25,000 nucleotides of DNA. Source: Glandiceps talaboti (lineage: Eukaryota; Hemichordata; Enteropneusta; Spengelidae). The stretch covers positions 1,620,001-1,645,000 of the forward strand of contig NC_135563.1 in assembly GCF_964340395.1 (NCBI RefSeq), given 5' to 3'. A program made the translations under genes and the position numbers. How positions within the stretch are numbered: the stretch's first letter is position 1; every line of letters begins with the position of its first letter. Below the pieces are notes generated by a model. The model searched no databases, had not been told where the DNA came from, and saw nothing but the letters and a program-made list of their open reading frames with translations. Shown one piece after another: positions 1 to 8,937 of this stretch.

Positions 1-2202
1 AGATAAACAATGGAAAATATGCTACAAAAACGAACGTGACACTGGGTCTAATGGATGGAAGTGTCAACCGGAACAATTAAGCAAGCTAGAATATAAACCG
101 CAACGAATTCGAAGGTGTGCTGCTCTAAAACATAATGCTCCGCATCTTATAAAACATACATTAACTATACGGAACAGGGAATGACAGAGATTTGGGTCGA
201 TTTTTTTGTAGGACTAGTATTCCCTGGTGTACCATTGGTGATATTTGTTTAAAGCTCCTTAAAGTAGAGTAGTTTTCTAATTGTTGACGTGGTACGATAC
301 TCTACTAATGCACAGTATGTATTTGTAAGCCTCTATAGCAATTTGGCAACTTTTCATTAAGACCCAGACACACTTGACGACATTGCCATCAGATATTAAT
401 GATCGAAGTAATAACAAACTTGGAACTAAACTATTAACAAACCACGAAACGAATCGCTCATATTATGAGAAATCGTTTGTCTTCTGGGAACGGAGCATTT
501 ACAGAGTCATAAATTCGCCCCCGCTCACTATTTCCAGTCTGCTAAATCCGACGGTTTGAAAAATCTATATAAACTTTGCCAAGATCGACACATTTTCAAT
601 TAGTAAAATTTAAAACAGTTCAAACCTTAATTAATTATCGTAGGCTTTAAAAGTAGGTGAACACTGCATGTGTACGGCAGTGGTTATAAAGTACAATGCA
701 CTCATTTATTTGCCTAACTGTTCATCTCTTCAAGCCACACGGAAAATATATGGTTGGAAGACAACTGTTTAATAAAATATCAGCATTGAACATTTCAACC
801 AAAATCACTTCTATACGACTGGGAAAGTTGTTTAGCTACATTTACAGTAATTGTTTGACATAGCCAAACACATTATCACAATGAAAAGTGTTTGCAAAAA
901 CGTCAGTAATGGCGATTGTTCACTACCCGGCGGCATTGCCAGTCTACCGGGACCCAAATGCCTAACAATTTGCGCTCCTTACACCGATATTACTCCAAAG
1001 TTTAATCATTTTTTCGACCTTCTGGATGTAGCTATTCAAGCTTTATGTCAATTTTGTTGCATTTTTCGGCTTTTCTTCACGTTTCATTCACACATTAGCA
1101 CTTCAGCATGTCATTTTGCTTATTAAAGTACGTTAGGTGACAGTGTCTCTTCAATGTACTATAGAGAGAGTTGATTTACAAACAAACCCACAGTATGAAC
1201 GTTGTGACAGGTGGTACTTTTTCGGTTTCGGTAGCAGGTTCACCGGCGTTGATATGTCTATTTTGAAATCGACAATTTCTTACATAAACATTTATCACAG
1301 GTCTTACCGCATACATTTTCGAGACCGTCACACTAGTATCAACTATAAGCATTCGGATAATTTCTTTGGTATGAAACTATCAAATTGAAACATTTTTTCC
1401 ACTTGTGAATATTCCCACTTTAGCAAAATTTCCCGCGTAAATAGAGCAGATCAAGGAGGCCTGTGAAGATTTCTCATTATCCTGAGAGTTTCGCCCGAAC
1501 ACGGAACAAGCGTTTTTGGATGGAAGTCGGCCCCGGGCTACTACTCACTACTATTTACTATATAGTAGATCTTTGAGCGTCAACACAAAATTGCTGCAAC
1601 TAATCAAGATTAATATTGCCTCAAAGTTATAAATTTCATGTTCCATTTGTTCAAAATGTTCCAGAGCCGTATCAAGAATATCCTTCACTCAACTGGTTGG
1701 CCATTTACAAAAATTAAGTTTCAAGGAAGAACACAGTCGACGGGCATCCGGGATCTACCAAACAGTGTAATTAACAATTTCTATTATATACAGTGTGGAT
1801 GCATTTCGTTGTCTTCAAGAATACAAAATTGAGAATCACGAAATGTTAGATTTTTTGAAATTAATTGATGAGTGATTTTCTCGGATGGGATCGCTATAGT
1901 TACATCGCGATTGTACTGCGACAAAGCCATGGTAATTTGTTTGTATATGACATATTTGACTTGCAAACGTAACTGTGTATGTTTTATTGTTCATTAGAAG
2001 TGTAAAGTACACACTTTGTGTACATCACTGGCATACTTTGTAGCAATTGTTTGATGCGGGCTATTGTTTTTATTTTTAAAGTTTGACACGGTGACCCGGA
2101 AGCTGACTAACAACCTGACCATCATGCTGTGCGTTTTCGGTCCTATATTTGTTAGATGGATAGTTGTCTCTCAGAAAAGGCGGCTTTTGATTAATTGTTC
2201 AT

Positions 2203-2245
2203 TGGCAGTAGATATCAGATATATAGTGTAGCTAATTGTAAATTG
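2203..2245 (+). repeat. Dispersed repeat, copy 1
   Basis: The 28 bases at 2203-2230 (starting TGGCAGTAGATATCAG) are identical to 7081-7108. The similarity continues for about 14 more bases with a mismatch and a one-base gap (GCTAATTGTAAATTG here, TCTAATTGTAATTG there). Both copies are on the + strand. An exact 28-mer shared by chance within 25 kb is not expected, so this is probably a fragment of an interspersed repeat. Its family is unknown to me. Confidence 0.75.
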
Positions 2246-2336
2246 TATGACAAATACTATAGCATATATCTTGTGTTAGGGAAAGTAGCCATGTTTATCT
2301 AATTACCAGGTAATGCTTGAAAGCTGACTTTGATTA

Positions 2337-2348
2337 GGTGGGCCCACC
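2337..2348. promoter_or_regulatory. 12-bp GC-rich palindrome upstream of Tlx
   Basis: GGTGGGCCCACC is a perfect inverted repeat about 340 bp before the start codon, followed directly by CCTAGG. It stands out against the AT-rich surroundings and could bind a dimeric factor. I cannot assign one, and it could be chance. Confidence 0.2.
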
Positions 2349-2684
2349 CTAGGCGGAGCTTACGTAGCCATTTCATTTGACTATCTCTCTCAGAGTCCTT
2401 GGAAACTGTCCGTCAGGCATTACGAATGAACCAATAGAAAGTCGGTAGAGTATTCCCACGGGTGAATTTGCTGGTGGTTATGATTAATACCGGACATGTA
2501 ATACGAAGATACAAATGACAACTCTTATAACAGACTAGGTTGATTCATCGCTACCCTCACTGAACGCGTGTTCTTATTGACACTAGACAAGACAGCTGAC
2601 ACGGGAAAAAGTTTAACATAACAGAAGTCAAAGTCAGTCACGGTGAAAGGTCTTCAATCGTAAATTGAAGGGAAGCAGGGAAAC

Positions 2685-3084
2685 ATGCCACACATGGAGA
2701 GCGAGAACTGTTCAAGCCCCAGATCACCAGAGTACAGAGAGGAGGAGGAGGACGACATGAAAAAATTAGATTCGGACTCAGAAGGGAAAAGAGAACGGCG
2801 ACAAAACTCGCACACAGTAAACTCGAACACTTCAAATATTTCCTTCAGTATCAATCAAATTTTAAGCACTCCTACAACAACATCGGGTTCGTCGTTACCT
2901 CTTTCACCGAGTTTCGGGGCGATAGTGTCATCCGGGGCCCTCTTATACCCTCAACCACTTCTCCCCGCTTACAGTACTACGACGGGAGTAATACGAGTGC
3001 CTGCTCACCGTCCACCACCGGCACCTTTAAGCGCTACATTTCCTTGGATGGAATCAAGAAGACTGGCAAAAGACAGACTAACTG
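2685..3084 (+). CDS. Tlx: Tlx exon 1 (coding): N-terminus, eh1 and FPWM motifs
   Basis: This exon encodes residues 1-133 and the first base of codon 134. It ends ...AAAGACAGACTAACTG before the donor GTAGGT (phase 1). A second Met lies at residue 4 and could serve as an alternative start. Joining the last G to TA of exon 2 gives Val and produces [13 protein letters not shown], which matches the vertebrate TLX3-type sequence before the homeodomain. This fixes the junction to the base. Reading through the donor would end at a TAG at 3132-3134 after a short unrelated tail. Confidence 0.93.
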
Positions 3085-4395
3085 GTAGGTATAAGCCACT
3101 TGTCATCGCCAATTGGCAACGCTTTCAATACTAGTAATTGCCCGTATAGTACGTCGATGTATAGCATCTCGCAGCGGGGTGGGGGAATCATGCAGTCAAC
3201 CACAATCAAGTGATATATATCCCTACACTTAAGTCTTTAACACTTTGTTAAAAGAAGTACATCGGTTACGCCTAGTGCCTAACCTTAAGACACATTACAT
3301 CGGTACACGCTGTCTTGTTGCTTATAACCGACTGGCAATGTACTAAACATTTTCAACTTAAGTCTCTGTTTTCTATGTTCCATTTTCAACAGTAACACGA
3401 AGAATTGGCCATCCTTATCAAAACCGCACGCCGCCGAAACGCAAAAAACCACGTACATCCTTCTCACGATTGCAGATTTGCGAGTTAGAGAAAAGATTCC
3501 ATCGTCAGAAGTACCTCGCATCAGCGGAAAGGGCAGCGCTGGCGAAAGCCTTAAAGATGACAGACGCTCAAGTCAAGACTTGGTTTCAAAACAGACGAAC
3601 AAAGTGGAGGTAGGCTAGTCAAATGTTTTTCTTTTACCTTAAGTCTCAATTGTAAAAAGTTTAATGAAAAATGTTGCTCCAGTGAGTCCGAATAATAACG
3701 CGCAACCACTGCCATATATGTACTTCCATTCAAGGAGTTCAAATGTGATAGTAAGTTACACGACGCCTTGTTTTGTCAACTTTTAAGAAGTTAAACGATC
3801 CGGACATGTCGGCGGCTTGAGTCGAGTATGTAGGAAATCCTTTAATCGAGTGCTGACAAACGTGTAAGAAGACCTGCTCAAAACAGGCCCATAAATTTAT
3901 CAAATAGTTTGCAGTCAATCACGCTGGCTGTGAGTATATTATATGTAGGTAGATAAAGCTTGAAGACTTAGGGCTGGAAGGCCAGTCTATTAGCGATAAG
4001 AACACCAAGCGTATATACCTATAAAATCTAATTATTTCAAGGACTCGGCTCGATTTCAAAGTGAACCCTGGTCGAGTTTTAGTGTCCCAAAACATAGGAC
4101 AGTATTTTCTTTCATTAATGTAGAGAAAATGTCTTTGAACAGGAGGCAAACGGCGGAGGAGAGAGAAGCCGAACGACAAGCGGCTAATCGATTCATGTTC
4201 ACGATTCAGCACGAAGTGGCAATGAAGAATCTGAGTCTGCAGGAAGGCAGCAGAAGTGATCCACTTTGTCTACAAAATGCTTCTCTTAACGCGCTTCAAA
4301 ACCTTCAACCATGGGCGGCGGAAGAAAACAGGAATAGTAGTGGAAATTATTCAGGCACAACATTGACTTGTACCCCTACTTCGATACAATGCTAA
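2685..4395 (+). CDS. Tlx: Tlx (T-cell leukemia homeobox / Drosophila C15 family) transcription factor, three exons
   Basis: Homeodomain transcription factor, expected to act in the nucleus in neuronal and other cell-fate decisions (family knowledge). The model joins 2685-3084, 3393-3609 and 4143-4395 into 289 codons plus TAA. Human TLX proteins are roughly 284-330 residues, so the length fits.

Domains in order: acidic/Ser-rich N-terminus (EEEEDD at 19-24); eh1 motif ISFSINQIL at 52-60, the Groucho-type repression motif; Ser/Thr/Pro-rich linker; FPWM at 119-122, a Pbx-type motif; [19 protein letters not shown] leading into the homeodomain at 150-209. The homeodomain has [12 protein letters not shown] with Thr at position 47, the TLX hallmark in place of Ile/Val. 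[12 protein letters not shown] follows it, and the C-terminal motif DPLC...ALQNLQPW lies at 245-263.

The start is the first in-frame ATG after a TAA at 2661, with A at -3. The gene stands alone in the window. The orthologue call is firm; expression is not shown by the sequence. Confidence 0.95.
3085..3392 (+). other. Tlx: Tlx intron 1 (308 bp, phase 1)
   Basis: The donor is GTAGGT. The acceptor is TTTTCAACAG, preceded by a pyrimidine-rich run (TCTCTGTTTTCTATGTTCC). The 9-mer CTTAAGTCT occurs at 3228-3236 and 3357-3365, with a third copy in intron 2. A short G run lies near 3177-3186. Confidence 0.9.
3393..3609 (+). CDS. Tlx: Tlx exon 2 (coding): pre-homeodomain motif and homeodomain residues 1-56
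   Basis: This exon encodes the end of codon 134 through two bases of codon 206. It holds [18 protein letters not shown] and most of the homeodomain: Arg5 in the N-terminal arm, helix 1 from about [10 protein letters not shown], and helix 3 [12 protein letters not shown] with invariant Trp48, Phe49, Asn51 and Arg53. The donor AG|GTAGGC splits homeodomain codon 57 in phase 2. As I recall, vertebrate TLX genes are split at the same place. If intron 2 is retained, translation stops at the TAG at 3611-3613, one codon after the junction. Confidence 0.95.
3610..4142 (+). other. Tlx: Tlx intron 2 (533 bp, phase 2)
   Basis: The donor is GTAGGC and the acceptor TTGAACAG. An earlier AG at 4122-4123 (ATGTAG) follows a better pyrimidine tract (TTTTCTTTC). 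Using it would shift the frame before RQTAEE, so the downstream AG is the functional choice for the family protein. A third CTTAAGTCT lies at 3638-3646. Confidence 0.9.
4143..4395 (+). CDS. Tlx: Tlx exon 3 (coding): end of homeodomain and conserved C-terminus
   Basis: The first base completes homeodomain Arg57, followed by Arg58, Gln59 and Thr60. Then come [13 protein letters not shown], a Gln/Leu-containing helix (about 223-240), and [19 protein letters not shown], the TLX C-terminal signature. The last 26 residues are Ser/Thr/Asn-rich and not obviously conserved. The stop TAA is at 4393-4395. The downstream ATG at 4129 lies in the intron and is not a start. Confidence 0.93.
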
Positions 4396-6772
4396 ATGTA
4401 GGATCATCAACAAACAGACTGAAAAAAAACCCTCTGAGAATAACTCCTCTGATATGTCGAAGTCGATGGCGAATGCTAGTTTGAAATATCTTTCCGTTTT
4501 GTCATCTTTCTGTAAGGAAAAGGGCTCCGACCTTCTATTGTACCGAAAGGTGCTGAAGATATCGACCGAGGAACGACTTCAGACTTGTGATGTTAACATG
4601 AAGGTGGAATCTATGCCCGGTCCTTAATGAAGTTGTCATGTGGATGATGCCGATATGATGATAATGAAGATTTTGTTGCTGAACACAAATATATGTCACC
4701 CTTCCTATCTTCACAAACAGAGGCCACAACACGACCAACCTGACTGTGCACATGTGATAAAGACTTTTGAAGTGAACTTTGCGCCGTCCCAAGTTTGATT
4801 TGTAGGTAGGACTGTAGTCTCTGTTCTAATTCCAGTCAGTAATATCTGTAAGTCCCAAGACAGAGTGCCTGGACACTTATCAATAATAACTACGAATACA
4901 AAGTTACAGAGACAGTCAGAGACAATATAACATTGACACTTCGCTTAATAGAAAATAATGGACAGAAAAAATGGGAGATCTCATTGTAATTCATTTCAAA
5001 CCAACGACACTGATTCTGAAACGTAATCAGACCTGTCATTTGTACCATATTTTACAGCTTTTTCCCCGAAAAAATGATATACGCATGTTGTGAAATTTTA
5101 GATAAAGGGAAAGGGAAAGCAAATTCAATAATTGTTTGACTGTAGTTATCAATGACATCAGGTATATTCTATAATTGTATGGATTTATCCGCTTGATTTG
5201 AACCAGATATAGAATGGTCTTATTTGTTAATTGATTAATTTTGAACTATGTATTTTTGCATCAATTTTCTACCTGAAAGCTTTAGGAATATGTCATGCTT
5301 TGATTACAAAACTTAACATCTATCACATTTTATGTTCAGTCGATGTGTACCAGTGTTTGCTATTGAGATGATGACCATAGAGAAATCTATAAAAAGTAAC
5401 TACAGCAAGACTATTGACAGTATGCGATGCTTGTTAATTCGTGGATGGGCTGAGTGCTGGGGTTCACTTTAATCTAGAATTAGTCGATGATTGCATTTAC
5501 TGGGGATTGAACACACGGTAAATAACAACAAAGGAGATTAAATAAGATCCCAAATCAAATTATTGACTAAAGTGTTTTGATAATGAAATTGGCTATATAA
5601 TAAAGCACCTATACATTTTGACGTGACAGCGCCTCGTGCTTTCACCACACTTGACATCTCTAATGCATATGTAGAGCTACAGGAATATTGATTTGTAATG
5701 ACGACTTATGAGTATATGAAAACAAAACACAATGTATATTACAAGACAGCGCTTTGGCTATTGCGAATAAACTTAACTTTGGTATGTCCCAAATTATATG
5801 TATTTTAGAAGTCTGCCGGAGTCCGAGAGGGTATTCACTGGGATACTAGGTAGACAACCACTTACAGATTTCCAAACTCGTACGATTGTATCTTTCTTGT
5901 ATATTGATGGTGTTTTGATGAACTGTGTCAGTATTTGGACAATACGTGACACTTCAGGCTCTTCTACACTGTCACGGCGGTTTGTATGGTTTTTCCAGAA
6001 GGCGAGATGCGTGTCATAAATGATGAAGTATAAAATAAAATAATATAGACAAGAAAGGGACACAAACCATCAATCTAGTCTTTGTTCTCGAGTATAAGTG
6101 GATTTTTATTTTACTGTCTTCCTGTTTTATACACCGCTTATTTCCTATTCACCTGCCATCTATTCACTACAACAGAGCACGGCCCGGCACCACGTCTCGT
6201 CTATATTTCATATATATGGTTGAAATCAAAACGAAGACGGGTATTTCCGCTTGCTAGGTGAAATTGACATAGAACTAAAGTTCTATAATAAACATACTGC
6301 ATTTTACATTTGTTAATTACACTCTAAGATATGCATTCCGGTTTAGGCACGAGCATGACCATGTTTGCCACAATACGTTTTACCAAGCCTGACAGCTTGG
6401 CGTGCACTCACTTATTAAAAGTTATCATAAGCACCTCTTCTAAACGAGGCCGTCACAACCGCACTTACGGAAATGAATGTGTACGTTTTTCGGGGGAATG
6501 AAGTGACGTAGTCTACCATGCACGGCGAATGAGTGTATCTCGTTCTAGTGGTCGCCAACAGTATGCAGTATTGATGACTTCCACCCTTTCTTCGACTTTA
6601 ATCATGAGTACATTAACTTACACGGTGGTTAATGGAAGCTTATACAGTGCATTTAAGTGAAGAAAACAGAGCAAGCACCGTAACAAACCTCCTCAATGTA
6701 TGCGATATGAAGAGGTCTTTGTTTGGTGGTTTCAGCTCCTGCATTTGTGTGGTCACTCTTAAAAACTTCTCC

Positions 6773-6773
<1 letters not shown>
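4396..6773. other. 3' flank of Tlx: probable 3'UTR, then intergenic DNA with no gene seen
   Basis: The 3'UTR should begin at 4396. The first plausible poly(A) hexamers downstream are ATTAAA at 5537-5542 and AATAAA at 5599-5604 and 5766-5771. I saw no earlier canonical AATAAA, so the UTR may exceed 1.1 kb. A stretch at 5794-6063 is open for 73 codons on + and 89 on -, but neither frame resembles a known protein. The remainder to 6773 shows nothing that I can name. Confidence 0.4.
5599..5604 (+). terminator. Candidate poly(A) signal AATAAA for Tlx
   Basis: A canonical AATAAA lies about 1.2 kb after the Tlx stop codon. The weaker ATTAAA is at 5537-5542 and a second AATAAA at 5766-5771. Which one is used cannot be told from sequence. 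Confidence 0.3.
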
Positions 6774-7080
<307 letters not shown>

Positions 7081-7081
<1 letters not shown>

Positions 7082-7122
7082 GGCAGTAGATATCAGATAT
7101 ATAGTGTATCTAATTGTAATTG
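7081..7122 (+). repeat. Dispersed repeat, copy 2
   Basis: Bases 7081-7108 are identical to 2203-2230, and the match continues imperfectly to 7122. This copy abuts the CT array directly, whereas copy 1 is preceded by unique sequence containing only a short CTCTC. It is probably part of an unclassified interspersed element. Confidence 0.75.
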
Positions 7123-7481
7123 GGATGTTCCAAAACATTGTCATTTCATTGTCAAATTTAGGTAAATCACTATAGTTATATCAGTGACAATATGATATTA
7201 AGGTAAATATTGACATTTTCCCTGATTGAGTTATATAGTTTAGTTATACAGTTATTTAGATTTAGTTATTTAAAAATATTAGAAAATGAACCCATTTCTA
7301 CTAAAACAGTACAAGTCAATAGTACCACTCCGTGATTTCAGTTTTGATAATTGTAGTGTGGTAAGTAAATATACTGCCCAACATAGAAGGCGCAAGGGAC
7401 CGATTTTGGTTAATTATTATTGTCTTTTTATTCTTAAGTAATTGTTGCTGTAGATCACTACGAACTATAAAAGTACATTTC
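7123..7481. other. Intergenic stretch, nothing recognised
   Basis: AT-rich sequence between two repeat arrays. I see no open frame of note, RNA gene or clear regulatory motif. Confidence 0.5.
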
Positions 7482-8664
7482 TCTGTCTTAGTTTGTTATC
7501 TGTTTCAGTTTGTCGTTATACCTATGTCTGTTTTAGTTTGTCGTTATACCTATACCCATGTCTGTTTCAGTTTGTCGTTATACATGTACCTATGTCTGTT
7601 TCTGTTTGTCGTTATACCCATGTCTGTTTCTGTTTGTCGTTATACATGTGTCTGTTTCTGTTTGTCGTTATACATGTGTCTGTTTCTGTTTGTCGTTATA
7701 CCTATGTCTGTTTCAGTTTGTCGTTATACCTATGTCTGTTTCTGTTTGTCGTTATACCTATGTCTGTTTCTGTTTGTCGTTATACCTATGTCTGTTTCTG
7801 TTTGTCGTTATACCTATGTCTGTTTCTGTTTGTCGTTATACCTATGTCTGCTTTAGTTTGTCGTTATACCTATGTCTGTTTCTGTTTGTCGTTATACATG
7901 TGTCTGTTTCTGTTTGTCGTTATACATGTGTCTGCTTTAGTTTGTCGTTATACCTATGTCTGTTTCTGTTTGTCGTTATACATGTGTCTGTTTCTGTTTG
8001 TCGTTATACCTATGTCTGTTTCAGTTTGTCGTTATACCCATGTCTGTTTCTGTTTGTCGTTATACCTATGTCTGTTTCAGTTTGTCGTTATACCTATGTC
8101 TGTTTCAGTTTGTCGTTATACCTATGTCTGCTTTAGTTTGTCGTTATACCTATGTCTGTTTCTGTTTGTCGTTATACCTATGTCTGTTTCAGTTTGTCGT
8201 TATACCTATGTCTGCTTTAGTTTGTCGTTATACCTATGTCTGTTTCTGTTTGTCGTTATACCCATGTCTGTTTCTGTTTGTCGTTATACCTATGTCTGTT
8301 TCAGTTTGTCGTTATACCCATGTCTGTTTCTGTTTGTCGTTATACCTATGTCTGTTTCTGTTTGTCGTTATACCTATGTCTGTTTCTGTTTGTCGTTATA
8401 CCTATGTCTGCTTTAGTTTGTCGTTATACCTATGTCTGTTTCTGTTTGTCGTTATACATGTGTCTGTTTCTGTTTGTCGTTATACCTATGTCTGTTTCAG
8501 TTTGTCGTTATACCTATGTCTGTTTCTGTTTGTCGTTATACATGTGTCTGTTTCAGTTTGTCGTTATACCTATGTCTGTTTCTGTTTGTCGTTATACCTA
8601 TGTCTGTTTCAGTTTGTCGTTATACCTATGTCTGTTTCTGTTTGTCGTTATACCTATGTCTGTT
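7482..8664 (+). repeat. 28-bp-unit minisatellite, 41 full units
   Basis: The unit begins TCTGTTTCTGTTTGTCGTTA and ends TACCTATG or a variant. Full units run from 7499 to 8658: 1160 bp, which equals 41 x 28 plus two 6-bp insertions in the second and third units. A degenerate partial unit lies at 7482-7498 and another after 8658. Variation is confined to unit positions 5 and 9 (TTTCTG, TTTCAG, CTTTAG, TTTTAG) and the last bases (CCTATG, CCCATG, CATGTG). Because 28 is not a multiple of three and the unit lacks stops on +, all three + frames stay open and give Cys/Leu/Val-rich 28-residue repeats. These look non-coding: no frame is favoured and no gene context is seen. Confidence 0.97.
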
Positions 8665-8815
8665 GATCTGTCTACAACAATGTTTTAAAATCGTTATCGT
8701 ATGATTTAAATAGTCATTGTGTTGTCCGCCTGTCATGCTTACTCGTCCGTTCATTTATGACGTCATGTTTGAAAGTTACGTAAACCTGTTATGTTTTTAC
8801 TAAAACTAATGACAA

Positions 8816-8937
8816 TATACAAACAGTAGATTGGTATATTTCTATTGTAATAAAAAGATATACAAACGGTAGATTAGTATATTTCTATCGTAATAAAAAG
8901 ATATACCAACGTTAGATTGGTATATTTCAATTGCAAA
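8816..8937 (+). repeat. 43-bp tandem repeat, about 2.8 copies
   Basis: The unit starts TATACAAACAGTAGATTGGT and ends AATAAAAAGA. The second copy begins at about 8859 and the third, more diverged and truncated, at about 8902. Copies differ by a few substitutions (AACAGTAGATTGG, AACGGTAGATTAG, AACGTTAGATTGG). The function is unknown. Confidence 0.9.

Larger units (their letters stand above)
1..2684. other. Upstream flank of Tlx: no gene seen; putative promoter region
   Basis: I recognise no coding sequence here; the open frames are under 100 codons and resemble no family I know. The stretch nearest the gene is the likely promoter and 5'UTR. It contains a CCAAT at 2431-2435, an initiator-like TCAGTCA at 2634-2640, and a perfect 12-bp palindrome GGTGGGCCCACC at 2337-2348. 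I see no convincing TATA box 25-35 bp before that initiator. A 28-bp sequence at 2203-2230 recurs at 7081-7108. The transcription start cannot be fixed from sequence alone, and a further upstream non-coding exon is possible. Confidence 0.5.

Noticed and set aside
3285-3742. Minus-strand open frames across Tlx exon 2 and the introns
   Set aside because: They are shadows of the homeobox coding sequence on the opposite strand and resemble no known protein.
5794-6063. Region open on both strands (73 and 89 codons)
   Set aside because: No recognisable homology on either strand, and the length is within chance for AT-rich DNA of this size.
7482-8664. Regular repeats considered as a CRISPR array
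   Set aside because: The units are directly contiguous with no unique spacers, and the host is a eukaryote.
7493-8704. A 307-residue Cys-rich repeat protein and its overlapping relatives
   Set aside because: A stop-free 28-bp unit keeps all three + frames open at once; there is no frame preference, promoter or domain.
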